From Gordonia zhenghanii (lineage in GTDB: Bacteria; Actinomycetota; Actinomycetes; Mycobacteriales; Mycobacteriaceae): a DNA stretch of 64,000 bases. The notes under the pieces were generated by a model, which worked only from the letters and a program-made list of their open reading frames with translations, did not search any database and was not told the origin of the DNA. Every line of letters begins with the position of its first letter. Position 1 is the first letter of the stretch. The position numbers were made by a program, and so were the translations under genes. This document shows, piece by piece, positions 52,859-60,598 of this stretch. The stretch is taken from assembly GCF_021738965.1 (NCBI RefSeq), contig NZ_JAKKOQ010000006.1:186001-250000 (forward strand). Direction: 5' to 3'.

Positions 52859-53332
52859 ATGCCGCTCGACCCCTCAGACCCCGCCGCGATCAGTTACGCG
52901 GCGACCAGCCTCTTGTACGAATACCAAGCGCTCGTAGACGCCAAGGACATCGATGGACTGGCTCAGATCGTCCACCCGGACGTCGAGCTGACCAGGCGTG
53001 ACGGTACGAGCCATGGCAGCGAAGCGTTTCTCGACCTGTACCGACGCTTCGCGGCGTCCGACGTCCGCGATGCTCAGCACATGGCAACGAACGTGGTGGC
53101 CACGGCCAACGACGACGACACCGTCGATGTTCGCTCGACGTTCATCGCCATCACGACTCACGAAGCCGGCGGAGCTCGTCAGATCTGGGGTCGATACCAC
53201 GACACGATGACCCGGCACGGCGGGCGATGGGTCCTGACCGCGAAGCGGATCGCAGTGGTCCGCACTGCGCTGTTCGACGAATCGATGCTCGCCCCGATCG
53301 ACATCGACAGCTTCGGGGTGATCCCGCGATGA
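52859..53332 (+). CDS. SnoaL/NTF2-like protein
   Basis: The 157-aa protein shows SYAATSLLYEYQALVDAKDIDGLAQIVHPDVELTRRDG, a central HMATNVVATANDDD strand pair and HDTMTRHGGRWVLTAKRIAVV. This is the SnoaL-like fold with the RIAVVRTALF ending common to catabolic members. GAAGGGAAGC precedes ATG 52859, which I prefer to an upstream ATG at 52802. It overlaps the next SnoaL-like gene by 4 bases. Two such adjacent genes suggest a heterodimer or sequential reactions; no active-site residue can be assigned. Confidence 0.82.
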   Translation: MPLDPSDPAAISYAATSLLYEYQALVDAKDIDGLAQIVHPDVELTRRDGTSHGSEAFLDLYRRFAASDVRDAQHMATNVVATANDDDTVDVRSTFIAITTHEAGGARQIWGRYHDTMTRHGGRWVLTAKRIAVVRTALFDESMLAPIDIDSFGVIPR

Positions 53333-53889
53333 CCGCCGACTTCGAATCCCGACTGCGTCGGGTGGAAGACCGCCAGGAGTTGGCCGAACTGGTCCTGCTG
53401 TACTTCCACGTCATGGACGAACGGGACCTCGGTCTGCTCCCGAAGATCTTCACGCAGGACGCCCACCTCGGGTCGGGCGACGGCGTGTTCGATGCGACCG
53501 GTCTCGACACGATCGCCACGACATACCAGGGGCGCTTCGACGCACTCGGCGCCACCTTCCACTATTCGCACGGCCTGATCGTCGAGTTCGACGACACCGA
53601 CCCTGACACGGCCGCGGGCACCTTGACCGGGCATGCCGAAGTAGTTCGGAACGGAACCCCGATGATCGTCGGGCTCCGCTATGCGGACACCTATCGACGC
53701 ACGTCCGACGGTTGGCGGATCGCGAACCGAGTGATGTCGTACTTCTACTACACGCCTGCCGACCGCTACGTCGAGACGATGAGCACTGACGATCGCAACC
53801 TCGCGTACGGGGACCCCCGCCCCGCGGACTGGCCATCGGTCCTCACCGGCGGCGACCTGTCCTGGCTGCGCTCCCTCGTCAACCGCTGA
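53329..53889 (+). CDS. SnoaL/NTF2-like protein
   Basis: The 186-aa protein has RRVEDRQELAELVLLYFHVMDERDLGLLPKIFTQDAHLGSG, TYQGRFDALGATFHYSHGLIVEF and RYADTYRRTSDGWRIANRVMSYFYY. It belongs to the SnoaL-like group, here with a longer C-terminal tail of about 40 residues. The start overlaps the previous gene's stop (ATGA). A His in the FHYSHG segment sits where related proteins have catalytic acid/base residues, which would be worth a model. Function unknown; coupled to CoA-ester metabolism by its operon. Confidence 0.83.
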   Translation: MTADFESRLRRVEDRQELAELVLLYFHVMDERDLGLLPKIFTQDAHLGSGDGVFDATGLDTIATTYQGRFDALGATFHYSHGLIVEFDDTDPDTAAGTLTGHAEVVRNGTPMIVGLRYADTYRRTSDGWRIANRVMSYFYYTPADRYVETMSTDDRNLAYGDPRPADWPSVLTGGDLSWLRSLVNR

Positions 53890-53948
53890 ACACCGACCGC
53901 CCCACTCCCTCCCTCCCACAGTCCCTCCCGACCCGAAAGGTCTGAACC

Positions 53949-54353
53949 ATGCCGAACCGTGAATCGATCGAGAACCTGATCGGCCGCTACTCGCTGGGCT
54001 ACGACACCGCCGACTTCGACGCGATCGGCGCGTGCTTCTCCGACGACGCCGTCTTTCGGATGACGTTGCCCGGCAACGAGCCCGTCGTCTTCGACGGCAA
54101 GGAGGCCATCCTGTCGTTGATGAAGCAGTCTGCCGAGTCGCAGACCGACCAGCGCCGTCACGTCAACTCGAACCTCATCGTGCACGGCACCGAGGACGGC
54201 GTCACTCGGACGACCCACTACCTGACCCTTCTGGCGACCGAGAACGGTGAGATCCGGGTACTCAGCGCCGGGGTGTACCGACTCGAGATCGTCGGCAGCG
54301 ACGACGACCTGCGCCTACGTACGCTCGATCTCGAACTCGACCGGCCGTACTGA
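53949..54353 (+). CDS. SnoaL/NTF2-like protein
   Basis: The 134-aa protein has ESIENLIGRYSLGYDTADFDAIGACFSDDAVFRMTL, KEAILSLMKQ, RHVNSNLIVHG and YRLEIVGSDDDLRLRTLDLELD. It is the shortest of the SnoaL-like proteins here and fits the core cone fold without extensions. A GAAAGG site precedes the ATG. It is followed after 13 bases by an acyl-CoA synthetase. Role unknown; possibly a dehydratase or isomerase on a ring intermediate before or after CoA activation. Confidence 0.82.
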   Translation: MPNRESIENLIGRYSLGYDTADFDAIGACFSDDAVFRMTLPGNEPVVFDGKEAILSLMKQSAESQTDQRRHVNSNLIVHGTEDGVTRTTHYLTLLATENGEIRVLSAGVYRLEIVGSDDDLRLRTLDLELDRPY

Positions 54354-54366
54354 GCGGAGTCCGACG

Positions 54367-55917
54367 ATGAATCAGGGATTGATCCCGGCTAAGTGGGCTG
54401 CGCTCACGCCGGGCAACCAAGCGATTTACGACTCCACGAACGATCGCCGCGTCGACTGGCGCGAACTCGACGAGCTGGTCCGTCGGATGGCTAACGGCCT
54501 GTTGACGCTCGGACTCCAGAAGGGCGACGTCGTCGCCATGATCTCGCGCAACTGCGTCGAGTTCCAAGCGTTGTACTTCGCAGCAGGTCGGGCAGGGCTG
54601 GTCACCCAGCCGTTGAACTGGCGGCTCGCGACGTCTGCGTTGGGCGAGTTGCTCGGCGATGCCCGGCCTAAGGTGCTGATCGCCGAAGCCGAGTTCGCTG
54701 ACGTGGTGTCCGAACTGCAGCGAACGGTCGACATTCCGCACTGGCTCTCGTTCGGCGAGGGCGGCGACGGCAGCTTCTACGAACTGATCGACGGCGGATC
54801 GACGGACGAACTCATCGTCCCGGTGGCCGAAGACGATCCGTTCTTCCTCCTGTACACCGGCGGAACCACCGGACCGTCGAAGGGCGCTCTGCACACGCAC
54901 GCGAGTGCGGCTGCGGGCATGCTCAACCAGACGGTGGCCGAACGGGTCGTCCCGACCGACGTCTACATGCTGACCGGGCAGATGTTCCACATCCCGATCG
55001 TGCTCGCGATGAACTACATGAAGCACGGATGTCCGCTCGTTCTGATGAACTTCGAGCCCAAGCTGGCGTTGGACCTGATCGAGAACGAGAAGGTGTCGGC
55101 GTTCCTCGGCGTCACGACGATGTTGAACTGGATGATGGCGCAGGAGAACTTCGCCTCCTACGACCTGTCGAGCCTGCGGAATATCCAGTACGGCGGCGGC
55201 CCGATGCCGTCGAACATCGTGCGGCAGGCGCTGGACTCGTTCCCGTGCACGCTCATCCAGGGGTACGGGCAGACCGAGGGCACCACGATGACGTTCCTCT
55301 CGCAGGAGGACCACCTCGCTGCGGTTCGCGGCGTGCATCCCGAGCGACTCAAGTCGTGTGGTCGTGAAGGCTTCGTGACACAGGTGCGGGTCGTCGATCC
55401 GTTGACCGGCGAACTCGTTCCGACCGACGGCGCGACCCCGGGCGAGATCATCGTCAAGAGCCCGGCGAACATGATCGGCTACCTGAACAAGCCCGAGCAG
55501 ACCGAACGCACTCTCCGCGACGGATGGATGTGGACCGGTGACATCGCGACCTGGGACGACGAGCGATACGTCTTCATCGTCGACCGCGCGAAGGACATGA
55601 TCATCTCCGGCGGCGAGAACATCTACTCGGTGCAGGTCGAGGAAGCCATCGCGAGCCACGCAGCTGTCCTGGAATGCGCGGTGATCGGTGTTCCGGACGA
55701 GGAGTGGGGCGAGTCCGTCAAGGGGTTCGTCGTGCTCAAGCCGGGGCAGGACGCCACGGAGCAGGAGTTGATCGACCAGGCGCGGGCGAACCTCGCGAGC
55801 TACCAGAAGCCGAAGTCGATCGACTTCGTCTCCGAGTTGCCGAAGGCTCCGACGGGGAAGATCCTCAAGCGTGAACTCCGTAGACCGTTCTGGGAGGGGC
55901 ACGACGGGAATGTCTGA
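54367..55917 (+). CDS. AMP-forming acyl-CoA synthetase
   Basis: The 516-aa adenylate-forming enzyme has the P-loop LLYTGGTTGPSKGALHTH near residue 163, YGQTEGTT near 300, the hinge MWTGDIATWDDERYVFIVDRAKDMIISGGENI near 390-420, and catalytic Lys in PTGKILKRELR near 501. It makes an acyl-CoA from acid, ATP and CoA. It precedes two MaoC-like genes and a thioesterase, so the operon holds activation, hydration and release steps. The stop overlaps the next start. Compared with the synthetase at 31896 it is only distantly similar, suggesting a different acid. Confidence 0.93.
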   Translation: MNQGLIPAKWAALTPGNQAIYDSTNDRRVDWRELDELVRRMANGLLTLGLQKGDVVAMISRNCVEFQALYFAAGRAGLVTQPLNWRLATSALGELLGDARPKVLIAEAEFADVVSELQRTVDIPHWLSFGEGGDGSFYELIDGGSTDELIVPVAEDDPFFLLYTGGTTGPSKGALHTHASAAAGMLNQTVAERVVPTDVYMLTGQMFHIPIVLAMNYMKHGCPLVLMNFEPKLALDLIENEKVSAFLGVTTMLNWMMAQENFASYDLSSLRNIQYGGGPMPSNIVRQALDSFPCTLIQGYGQTEGTTMTFLSQEDHLAAVRGVHPERLKSCGREGFVTQVRVVDPLTGELVPTDGATPGEIIVKSPANMIGYLNKPEQTERTLRDGWMWTGDIATWDDERYVFIVDRAKDMIISGGENIYSVQVEEAIASHAAVLECAVIGVPDEEWGESVKGFVVLKPGQDATEQELIDQARANLASYQKPKSIDFVSELPKAPTGKILKRELRRPFWEGHDGNV

Positions 55918-56347
55918 CGACGTCCAGAGGTACACGGCGCTGGTGGGACGGGAGTTCCCCGGCGGCGCGTACAGGATCGAACCGTGGCGGGCGTGGCTGG
56001 TCGCCGACGTCCTCGGCGACGATCCGTACGACGAGACACCGCACCCGATGATGGCGTGGATGGCGTCGGTCGGCGGAAAGGGAATGACCTGGGACGAGCT
56101 GTTCGCCTGGTTCGGTGCGACGGCCGACGACGGTCCGATGTTCGGTGAGCATCAGACCACGTTCCATGCCTCGCTCACCTGCGCTGACTATCGGGTGACG
56201 GGGCGGATCACGTCGTTCGACCGCAAGGTCGGCCGACGTACCGGGACGTTCGACATCGTGGGATACGAGTTCGACCTGTGGCGAGATGACCAGAAGGTCG
56301 CCACATGTTGGAACTCGCTGGTACTGCCGAGGAAGGACGCGTCGTGA
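55910..56347 (+). CDS. FAS1-like dehydratase-type hotdog protein (MaoC pair, non-motif half)
   Basis: The 145-aa protein has the hotdog pattern YTALVGREFPGGAYRIEPWRAWLVADVLGDD, an MMAWMAS helix, GEHQTTFHASLTCADYRVTGRI and RRTGTFDIVGYEF. It lacks the D-x-N-P-x-H hydratase motif, as expected for the partner half of two-gene dehydratases such as HadAB or ChsH-type pairs. It overlaps both the synthetase stop and the motif-bearing MaoC gene that follows. Most likely it forms a heterodimer with that gene product; on its own it would not be catalytic. Confidence 0.8.
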   Translation: MSDDVQRYTALVGREFPGGAYRIEPWRAWLVADVLGDDPYDETPHPMMAWMASVGGKGMTWDELFAWFGATADDGPMFGEHQTTFHASLTCADYRVTGRITSFDRKVGRRTGTFDIVGYEFDLWRDDQKVATCWNSLVLPRKDAS

Positions 56348-56751
56348 CCGTTGCTGTAGGCCAGGTCGTGACCGGTCGCGACATGATCGTCGACCCCGGG
56401 CGAATGAAGACGATGGCGGCGCTCCTCGCAGATCCGAACCCGATTCACTGGGACACACGCGCTGTGGCCGAGCTCGGACTCGGCGACGCACCGGTCAATC
56501 AGGGGCCCTTGAACATGGGGTACATCCAGACGATGCTCGCCGAGTGGGCGGGCGGCCGTGATCGGATACGCGAGTTCCGGTGCCGATTCCTCGGCAACGT
56601 GTTCGGCGGGCAGACCGTGCGCGCGGGAGCAGAAGTGACCGGTGTCGACGACGGTCCGGACGGCTGCCTGGTCCGATGTGCGGTCTGGCTGGACGTCGAA
56701 GGCTCCGACCGCGCGATGTCGGGCACCGCGACCGTGCTTATGGAGAAGTGA
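56344..56751 (+). CDS. MaoC-type hydratase with full hydratase-2 motif
   Basis: The 135-aa hotdog protein has ADPNPIHWDTRAVAELG near residues 31-47, the full hydratase-2 signature with Asp and His, and FRCRFLGNVFGGQTVRAGAEV in the strand region. It hydrates an enoyl-CoA to the (R)-3-hydroxyacyl-CoA or acts in reverse. GTG 56344 overlaps the previous gene; GAAGGA lies about 7 bases ahead. An ATG at 56305 is possible but sits well inside the previous gene. Pairing with the product of 55910-56347 would give a heterodimeric hydratase as in mycobacterial cholesterol side-chain degradation. Confidence 0.87.
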   Translation: MTVAVGQVVTGRDMIVDPGRMKTMAALLADPNPIHWDTRAVAELGLGDAPVNQGPLNMGYIQTMLAEWAGGRDRIREFRCRFLGNVFGGQTVRAGAEVTGVDDGPDGCLVRCAVWLDVEGSDRAMSGTATVLMEK

Positions 56752-56759
56752 GAGAGACG

Positions 56760-57218
56760 ATGTCAGAGACAGAGAATCAAACGCCGCAGGATCCGATCGC
56801 GAACGGAACCCTCGATTTCCAGCTCGCCTACGGCGACTGCGACATGGTCGGCATCGCCTACTTCGGCATCTATTACCGCTGGATGGAACGGTGCTATACG
56901 ACGTGGATGTTCGCGAACGGACTGCGCAGCGGTGAACTGCTCGACCAGGTCGGAGTCGTGACCGTCGGTCTCAACTCGTCGGCCCAGTACAAGCAGACGG
57001 TGACGGTGTTCGACCGGATCCGCTGCCAAGCGGTCGCCGACCGGATCGGAACCACTTCGTACAGTGTGGGTTTCGAGTTCACGCGAGACGGCGAACTCGT
57101 CACCAAGGGGCAGATGACGTTCGCCGTCCGCGACGCAGACTTCGCGAAGGCCCCGATCCCGCAGCGGATGCTCGACGTCCTGGCGACGTTGCCTGCACCG
57201 AGTTTCGACGTGGCATGA
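56760..57218 (+). CDS. 4HBT-type acyl-CoA thioesterase
   Basis: The 152-aa hotdog protein has LAYGDCDMVGIAYFGIYYRWMERCYTTW, with the catalytic Asp in YGDCDMVGI of 4-hydroxybenzoyl-CoA-thioesterase-like enzymes, a long helix, and YKQTVTVFDRIRCQAVADRIGTTSY. It cleaves a CoA ester and frees the acid. GAGAGAG precedes ATG 56760. It overlaps the following SnoaL-like gene by 4 bases. In this operon it probably releases an aromatic-like or short-chain acid from a CoA thioester or prevents CoA sequestration. Confidence 0.87.
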   Translation: MSETENQTPQDPIANGTLDFQLAYGDCDMVGIAYFGIYYRWMERCYTTWMFANGLRSGELLDQVGVVTVGLNSSAQYKQTVTVFDRIRCQAVADRIGTTSYSVGFEFTRDGELVTKGQMTFAVRDADFAKAPIPQRMLDVLATLPAPSFDVA

Positions 57219-57787
57219 GAGACCTGTCGGCGTGGGTGCGCGCCCGGACTGGGGTATCGGAGTCTGCAGTATCGGAGTCTGCAGTATCGGAACGCGGGGC
57301 GCCCGACGCCGCTGCCTCCCGCGAATCGCTCCGCGATCTCGCCGTCCTCTACGCGATGGCCGTCGACGCTCACGACCTCGACGCTCTGGCGGTCATGTTC
57401 CATCCGGACATGGTGCTCGAGCGCGACGGTGAGACGGCGTCCGGACGAGATGCGGTACTGGAGTTGTTGGCCGCGTCGATGCGCGGATTCCGGCGAATGC
57501 TGCACACGCCGGAGACCCATGTCGTCCACGTCGACGGGCAGAAGGGCGAGGGTATCGCGACAGCGCACGCCGAACTCGTCACCGGGCGGGGAGTCGTACT
57601 CGCCGCGCATGAGTACGAGGACGCCTACGTCGTCCACGACGGGCGGTGGGTGTTCGCCTCCCGTCGAATCCGGTTCGTCTACGCGGCGCGTTCGGACCGC
57701 TACGGCGAGATCCTTCCCGCCGACGACCGGGTCCAGCTTCCCGGCGACGAACCGCGTGCGATGCTCGGCAGCTGGTTCACGGGGTAA
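57215..57787 (+). CDS. SnoaL/NTF2-like protein with in-frame repeat
   Basis: The 190-aa protein has a SnoaL-like core: RESLRDLAVLYAMAVDAHDLDALAVMFHPDMVLERDGE, HVVHVDGQKGEGIATAHAELVTG and DAYVVHDGRWVFASRRIRFVYA. Near the N-terminus it reads VSESAVSESAVSERG, encoded by a 15-bp unit repeated 2.5 times. The core of the fold starts after this. It ends the operon that began at 52859 and is followed by a strong hairpin. Five other proteins of this fold lie in the window. Confidence 0.82.
   Translation: MRDLSAWVRARTGVSESAVSESAVSERGAPDAAASRESLRDLAVLYAMAVDAHDLDALAVMFHPDMVLERDGETASGRDAVLELLAASMRGFRRMLHTPETHVVHVDGQKGEGIATAHAELVTGRGVVLAAHEYEDAYVVHDGRWVFASRRIRFVYAARSDRYGEILPADDRVQLPGDEPRAMLGSWFTG
57254..57291 (+). 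repeat. 15-bp in-frame tandem repeat (2.5 copies)
   Basis: GTATCGGAGTCTGCA occurs at 57254-57268 and 57269-57283, then a partial copy to 57291. It encodes the VSESA repeat at the N-terminus of the SnoaL-like protein. Confidence 0.9.
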
Positions 57788-57801
57788 CACCCACAGATGC
57801 A

Positions 57802-57852
57802 CCTTCGTCCGAGACTTCGGACCACATAGTGGTCTGAAGTCTCGGACGAAGG
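57802..57852. terminator. 24-bp stem bidirectional terminator
   Basis: Stem arms at 57802-57825 and 57829-57852 pair over 24 bp with one G-T (G-U in RNA) pair and a three-base loop ATA. It lies between the convergent SnoaL-like and KstD-like genes, 15 bases after the first stop. It is the strongest hairpin seen in the window. Confidence 0.88.
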
Positions 57853-57888
57853 CGTTTCAGCTCTGCCAGGCGGTCAGGCGTCAGGCGG

Positions 57889-59556
57889 TCAGTTGCGCAC
57901 CGGATGTCCGGCAGCCGACCGTCCTCCGCGATAGCCGAACACGAGAGCCGGGCCGAGGGTGCCTCCGGCGCCGCCGTAGACCATGCCGGTGGGGGCGGCC
58001 ATTGCGTTCCCGACAGCCCACAGGCCGGGGATGACATCGCCGTCGACGTCGAGTACTTCACAGTCGGTAGTGGTCCGCGGACCACCCTTGGTGCCGAGCG
58101 TGCTGCTGTGCAGCGGCGCCGCGTAGAAGGGGCCGCTGTCGATGCGTCCGAGCGTCGACAGCACGCCGGGATAGTGGGACCGATCGCCGCACCAGCCGTC
58201 GTACGCACTGTCTCCACGCAAGAAGTCGTCGTCGTGGCCCTTGTCGACGAGTTCGTTCCACCGATCCACAGTGGCGGTGAGCTCGCCGGGCGGAAGCCCG
58301 AGTTCGGCGGCGAGGTCGGCGACCGAGTCGGCGCGTGTGATCCACTGCGGCATCGATCCTCCGGCAGGCACGCCGTAGCCGCCGTACTCGTCGACGAAGC
58401 CCTGATCGAACAGAATCCAACAGGGCTGGTTGACGTGACGGAACTGCGTCGGATCGAACGCGTGGAACGCACCGCCCAAAGCGTTGTAGTTGGCGGCCTC
58501 ATTGGTGAATCGCTGTCCGCGGACGTTGACCATGATGTTGCGCGGCAGCGAGCGTTCGCGTTGGACGAGCTGGACACCGTTGAGTGCGTACTGCTCGGTC
58601 GGATCCCCGGGTTCGGCGACGACGGGAACCCACCACGCCTCGCGCATCACACCGAGCTTTGCGCCGATCCGCATCGCCATCCGCAGACCGTCGCCGGTGT
58701 TGGTCGGTACGCCCGCGGGATGACTCATCGGCCCGCGCAGGAACGTCGTGGTCAACTCGGGGTCACGCTCGAAACCGCCGGTCGCAAGGATCACGCCGCG
58801 GCGGGTTCGGACCTCGATGCCGTCGGCGAATCTCGCGCCGACGACTGCTCCGTCTTCGGTGATCAGTTCGGTGGCGGCGCTGGAGAGGACCGGCTCGACT
58901 CCGTGGTCGAGCAGACCTTTGAGCAAGGCTCCGAGAAGTGCGCGACCGAGCCCCTCCAACTGGCCTGCGGTGCGTTCGCGGTCGTCGTCCTCAGTGAGGA
59001 ATCCGGTTCCGCCGCCGACCGGTGACTCGCTCACGTACATCCGCCGCGGTGATCCGAAGACGCGATCGGCCCAATCGCCCAACGCGCCGAAGCCGAACAG
59101 TTCTGGTTCCACCGATCGGCCGCCGTGCGGCCGTCCGCCGGGGAACTCGGGGTGATAGTCCGGATAACCGGGAACCAGGCGCATGCGAAGCGGCGTCGAC
59201 GTCTCGAACCAATCGAGCATCGGGCCGACCGTCCGAACGAACGCCTCGGCCATCTCCGGGAGGATCATGCCATTGGAGAGTGCCTCCAGATAGGCCAACC
59301 CGTCCTCGACGCTGTCGGTGACACCAGCGTCCGCCGCATGATGGTTCGCCGGGAGCCACGCCACCCCGCTCGACAGGGCAGTGGTCCCGCCCAACCGGTC
59401 TGCCTTCTCATGAACGGCGACCGATGCCCCCGCGTGCGCCGCGGCAAGGGCGGCCGACAGTCCGGACGCACCGCTCCCGAGAACGAGCACGTCGACAGTT
59501 CGTACCGTCGTCGCGTCATCGGGTTGACGGTCGTGGCTCGGTCGTGGTGCAGGCAT
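57889..59556 (-). CDS. KstD-like FAD-dependent dehydrogenase (second copy)
   Basis: The 555-aa protein has FAD-binding VLVLGSGASGLSAALAA near residues 24-40, GGTTALSSGVAW near 55, GVILATGGFERD near 247, and the C-terminal block MVYGGAGGTLGPALVFGYRGGR, which matches the GAG(A/G)T(L/I)GPA ending typical of 3-ketosteroid dehydrogenases. It probably introduces a double bond next to a ketone. It lies downstream of the SDR-ACAD-CaiB-ALDH operon but is separated from it by repeat cluster 3. The true start could lie a few residues later, as the first 18 residues are not family-like. Confidence 0.88.
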   Translation of the reverse strand: MPAPRPSHDRQPDDATTVRTVDVLVLGSGASGLSAALAAAHAGASVAVHEKADRLGGTTALSSGVAWLPANHHAADAGVTDSVEDGLAYLEALSNGMILPEMAEAFVRTVGPMLDWFETSTPLRMRLVPGYPDYHPEFPGGRPHGGRSVEPELFGFGALGDWADRVFGSPRRMYVSESPVGGGTGFLTEDDDRERTAGQLEGLGRALLGALLKGLLDHGVEPVLSSAATELITEDGAVVGARFADGIEVRTRRGVILATGGFERDPELTTTFLRGPMSHPAGVPTNTGDGLRMAMRIGAKLGVMREAWWVPVVAEPGDPTEQYALNGVQLVQRERSLPRNIMVNVRGQRFTNEAANYNALGGAFHAFDPTQFRHVNQPCWILFDQGFVDEYGGYGVPAGGSMPQWITRADSVADLAAELGLPPGELTATVDRWNELVDKGHDDDFLRGDSAYDGWCGDRSHYPGVLSTLGRIDSGPFYAAPLHSSTLGTKGGPRTTTDCEVLDVDGDVIPGLWAVGNAMAAPTGMVYGGAGGTLGPALVFGYRGGRSAAGHPVRN

Positions 59557-59586
59557 CGTCGTGTCCCATCAGTTGTCGGTATCTGT

Positions 59587-59703
59587 CGGTCGAGCGGAGT
59601 CGCTTCCCGCTGGTCGAGCGGAGTCGAGACCTGGTTTCGCACAAGGGATCTCGACTCCGCTCGATCAACGGAGGGGGCTCGATCAGCGGAACGGGGCTCG
59701 ATG
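59587..59703. repeat. Intergenic palindromic repeat cluster 3
   Basis: Two forward copies (GGTCGAGCGGAGTCG) are followed by reverse copies (CTCGACTCCGCTCGATCAACG and shorter CTCGATCAGCGGA). The inverted arrangement can form a long hairpin between the mycofactocin-coupled SDR and the KstD-like gene, and may end transcription of the former. Confidence 0.88.
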
Positions 59704-59733
59704 AACGGCGGGCTCGACCACCGTCCGGTTCGT

Positions 59734-60594
59734 CTATGCAGGCAGGACGGGGTTGGGGTTGAAGCCGGCGAGGATCGTGTGCCCGGCGTCGACGACGATG
59801 TTCTGGCCCGTCATCGCGAATGCGCCGTCGGAGGCCAGCCATGCCGCAGCGTTGGCAATCGCGTCCGGGGTCAGCGCGCCCTGTCCGGCGATCGCTCCGA
59901 AATTCAGCGCGGCGCGGTCGTAGTCGGAGCGATCGGCGTTCGGGTGGCCGGCCATCTGGTCGTACATCGCCTGGAAGTTCGTCATCGGACTGTCGATGAG
60001 TCCGGGGGCGACGGAGTTGACCCGGATCCCATAGGCGCCGAGCGTCTGTGCCGCGCTTCGCATGAGCCCGACCACGCCGTGCTTGGCCGCCGCGTAATGG
60101 GCAGCGGCGGCGTTGCCCTCGACCGAGTTCACCGACGAGGTCAGAATCATCGAACCGGCCTTGCGGTCGATCAAGTGCGGGGTGACCGCTTTCATCGTTC
60201 GCCATACGCCCTTCAGGTTGACGTCCTGGACGTCGTCCCAGACCTTCTCCTCCATCTCCCAGAAGGGGACTTGGGTGAAGATCCCGGCGTTCGCGACCAC
60301 GATGTCGATCTTTCCGAACGTCTCGATGCCCTCGGCGACGACGGAATCGAGAGCGTCGGACGACCGCACGTCGGCGATGCGCGAGAGCACCCGTCGCCCG
60401 GTGTCGGCGACCTGCCGTGCAGTCTCGGCTAGGTCGTCGGCCGAGGCGTGATCGTAGTGGACGTTCTCGATCGGTTCGTCGATGTCGATCGCGATGATGT
60501 CGGCGCCTTCTCGTGCCATCGTGACCGCGTGCGCGCGGCCCTGGCCGTGCCCGGCTCCGGTGATGAACGCGACCTTTCCTTCGAGGATGCCCAT
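59734..60594 (-). CDS. Mycofactocin-coupled SDR oxidoreductase
   Basis: The 286-aa protein has KVAFITGAGHGQGRAHAV (residues 7-24), AIDIDEPI near 38, the family insertion SADDLAETARQVADTGR near 52-68, NAGIFT near 103, Ser in TSSVNS and Tyr/Lys in HYAAAKHG. It belongs to the same subfamily as the SDRs at 24649 and 43202, with GHGQGRAH in place of ARGQGRSH. ATG 60594 is 4 bases after the acyl-CoA dehydrogenase stop, so it is the last gene of the operon. It would oxidise an alcohol and hand electrons to mycofactocin; the mycofactocin genes are not in this window. Confidence 0.9.
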   Translation of the reverse strand: MGILEGKVAFITGAGHGQGRAHAVTMAREGADIIAIDIDEPIENVHYDHASADDLAETARQVADTGRRVLSRIADVRSSDALDSVVAEGIETFGKIDIVVANAGIFTQVPFWEMEEKVWDDVQDVNLKGVWRTMKAVTPHLIDRKAGSMILTSSVNSVEGNAAAAHYAAAKHGVVGLMRSAAQTLGAYGIRVNSVAPGLIDSPMTNFQAMYDQMAGHPNADRSDYDRAALNFGAIAGQGALTPDAIANAAAWLASDGAFAMTGQNIVVDAGHTILAGFNPNPVLPA

Positions 60595-60598
60595 GGTG

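Noticed and set aside
54262-55935. Minus-strand open frame of 557 codons opposite the acyl-CoA synthetase
   Set aside because: No recognisable motif; the plus-strand frame has all adenylate-forming enzyme motifs. Shadow of codon bias.
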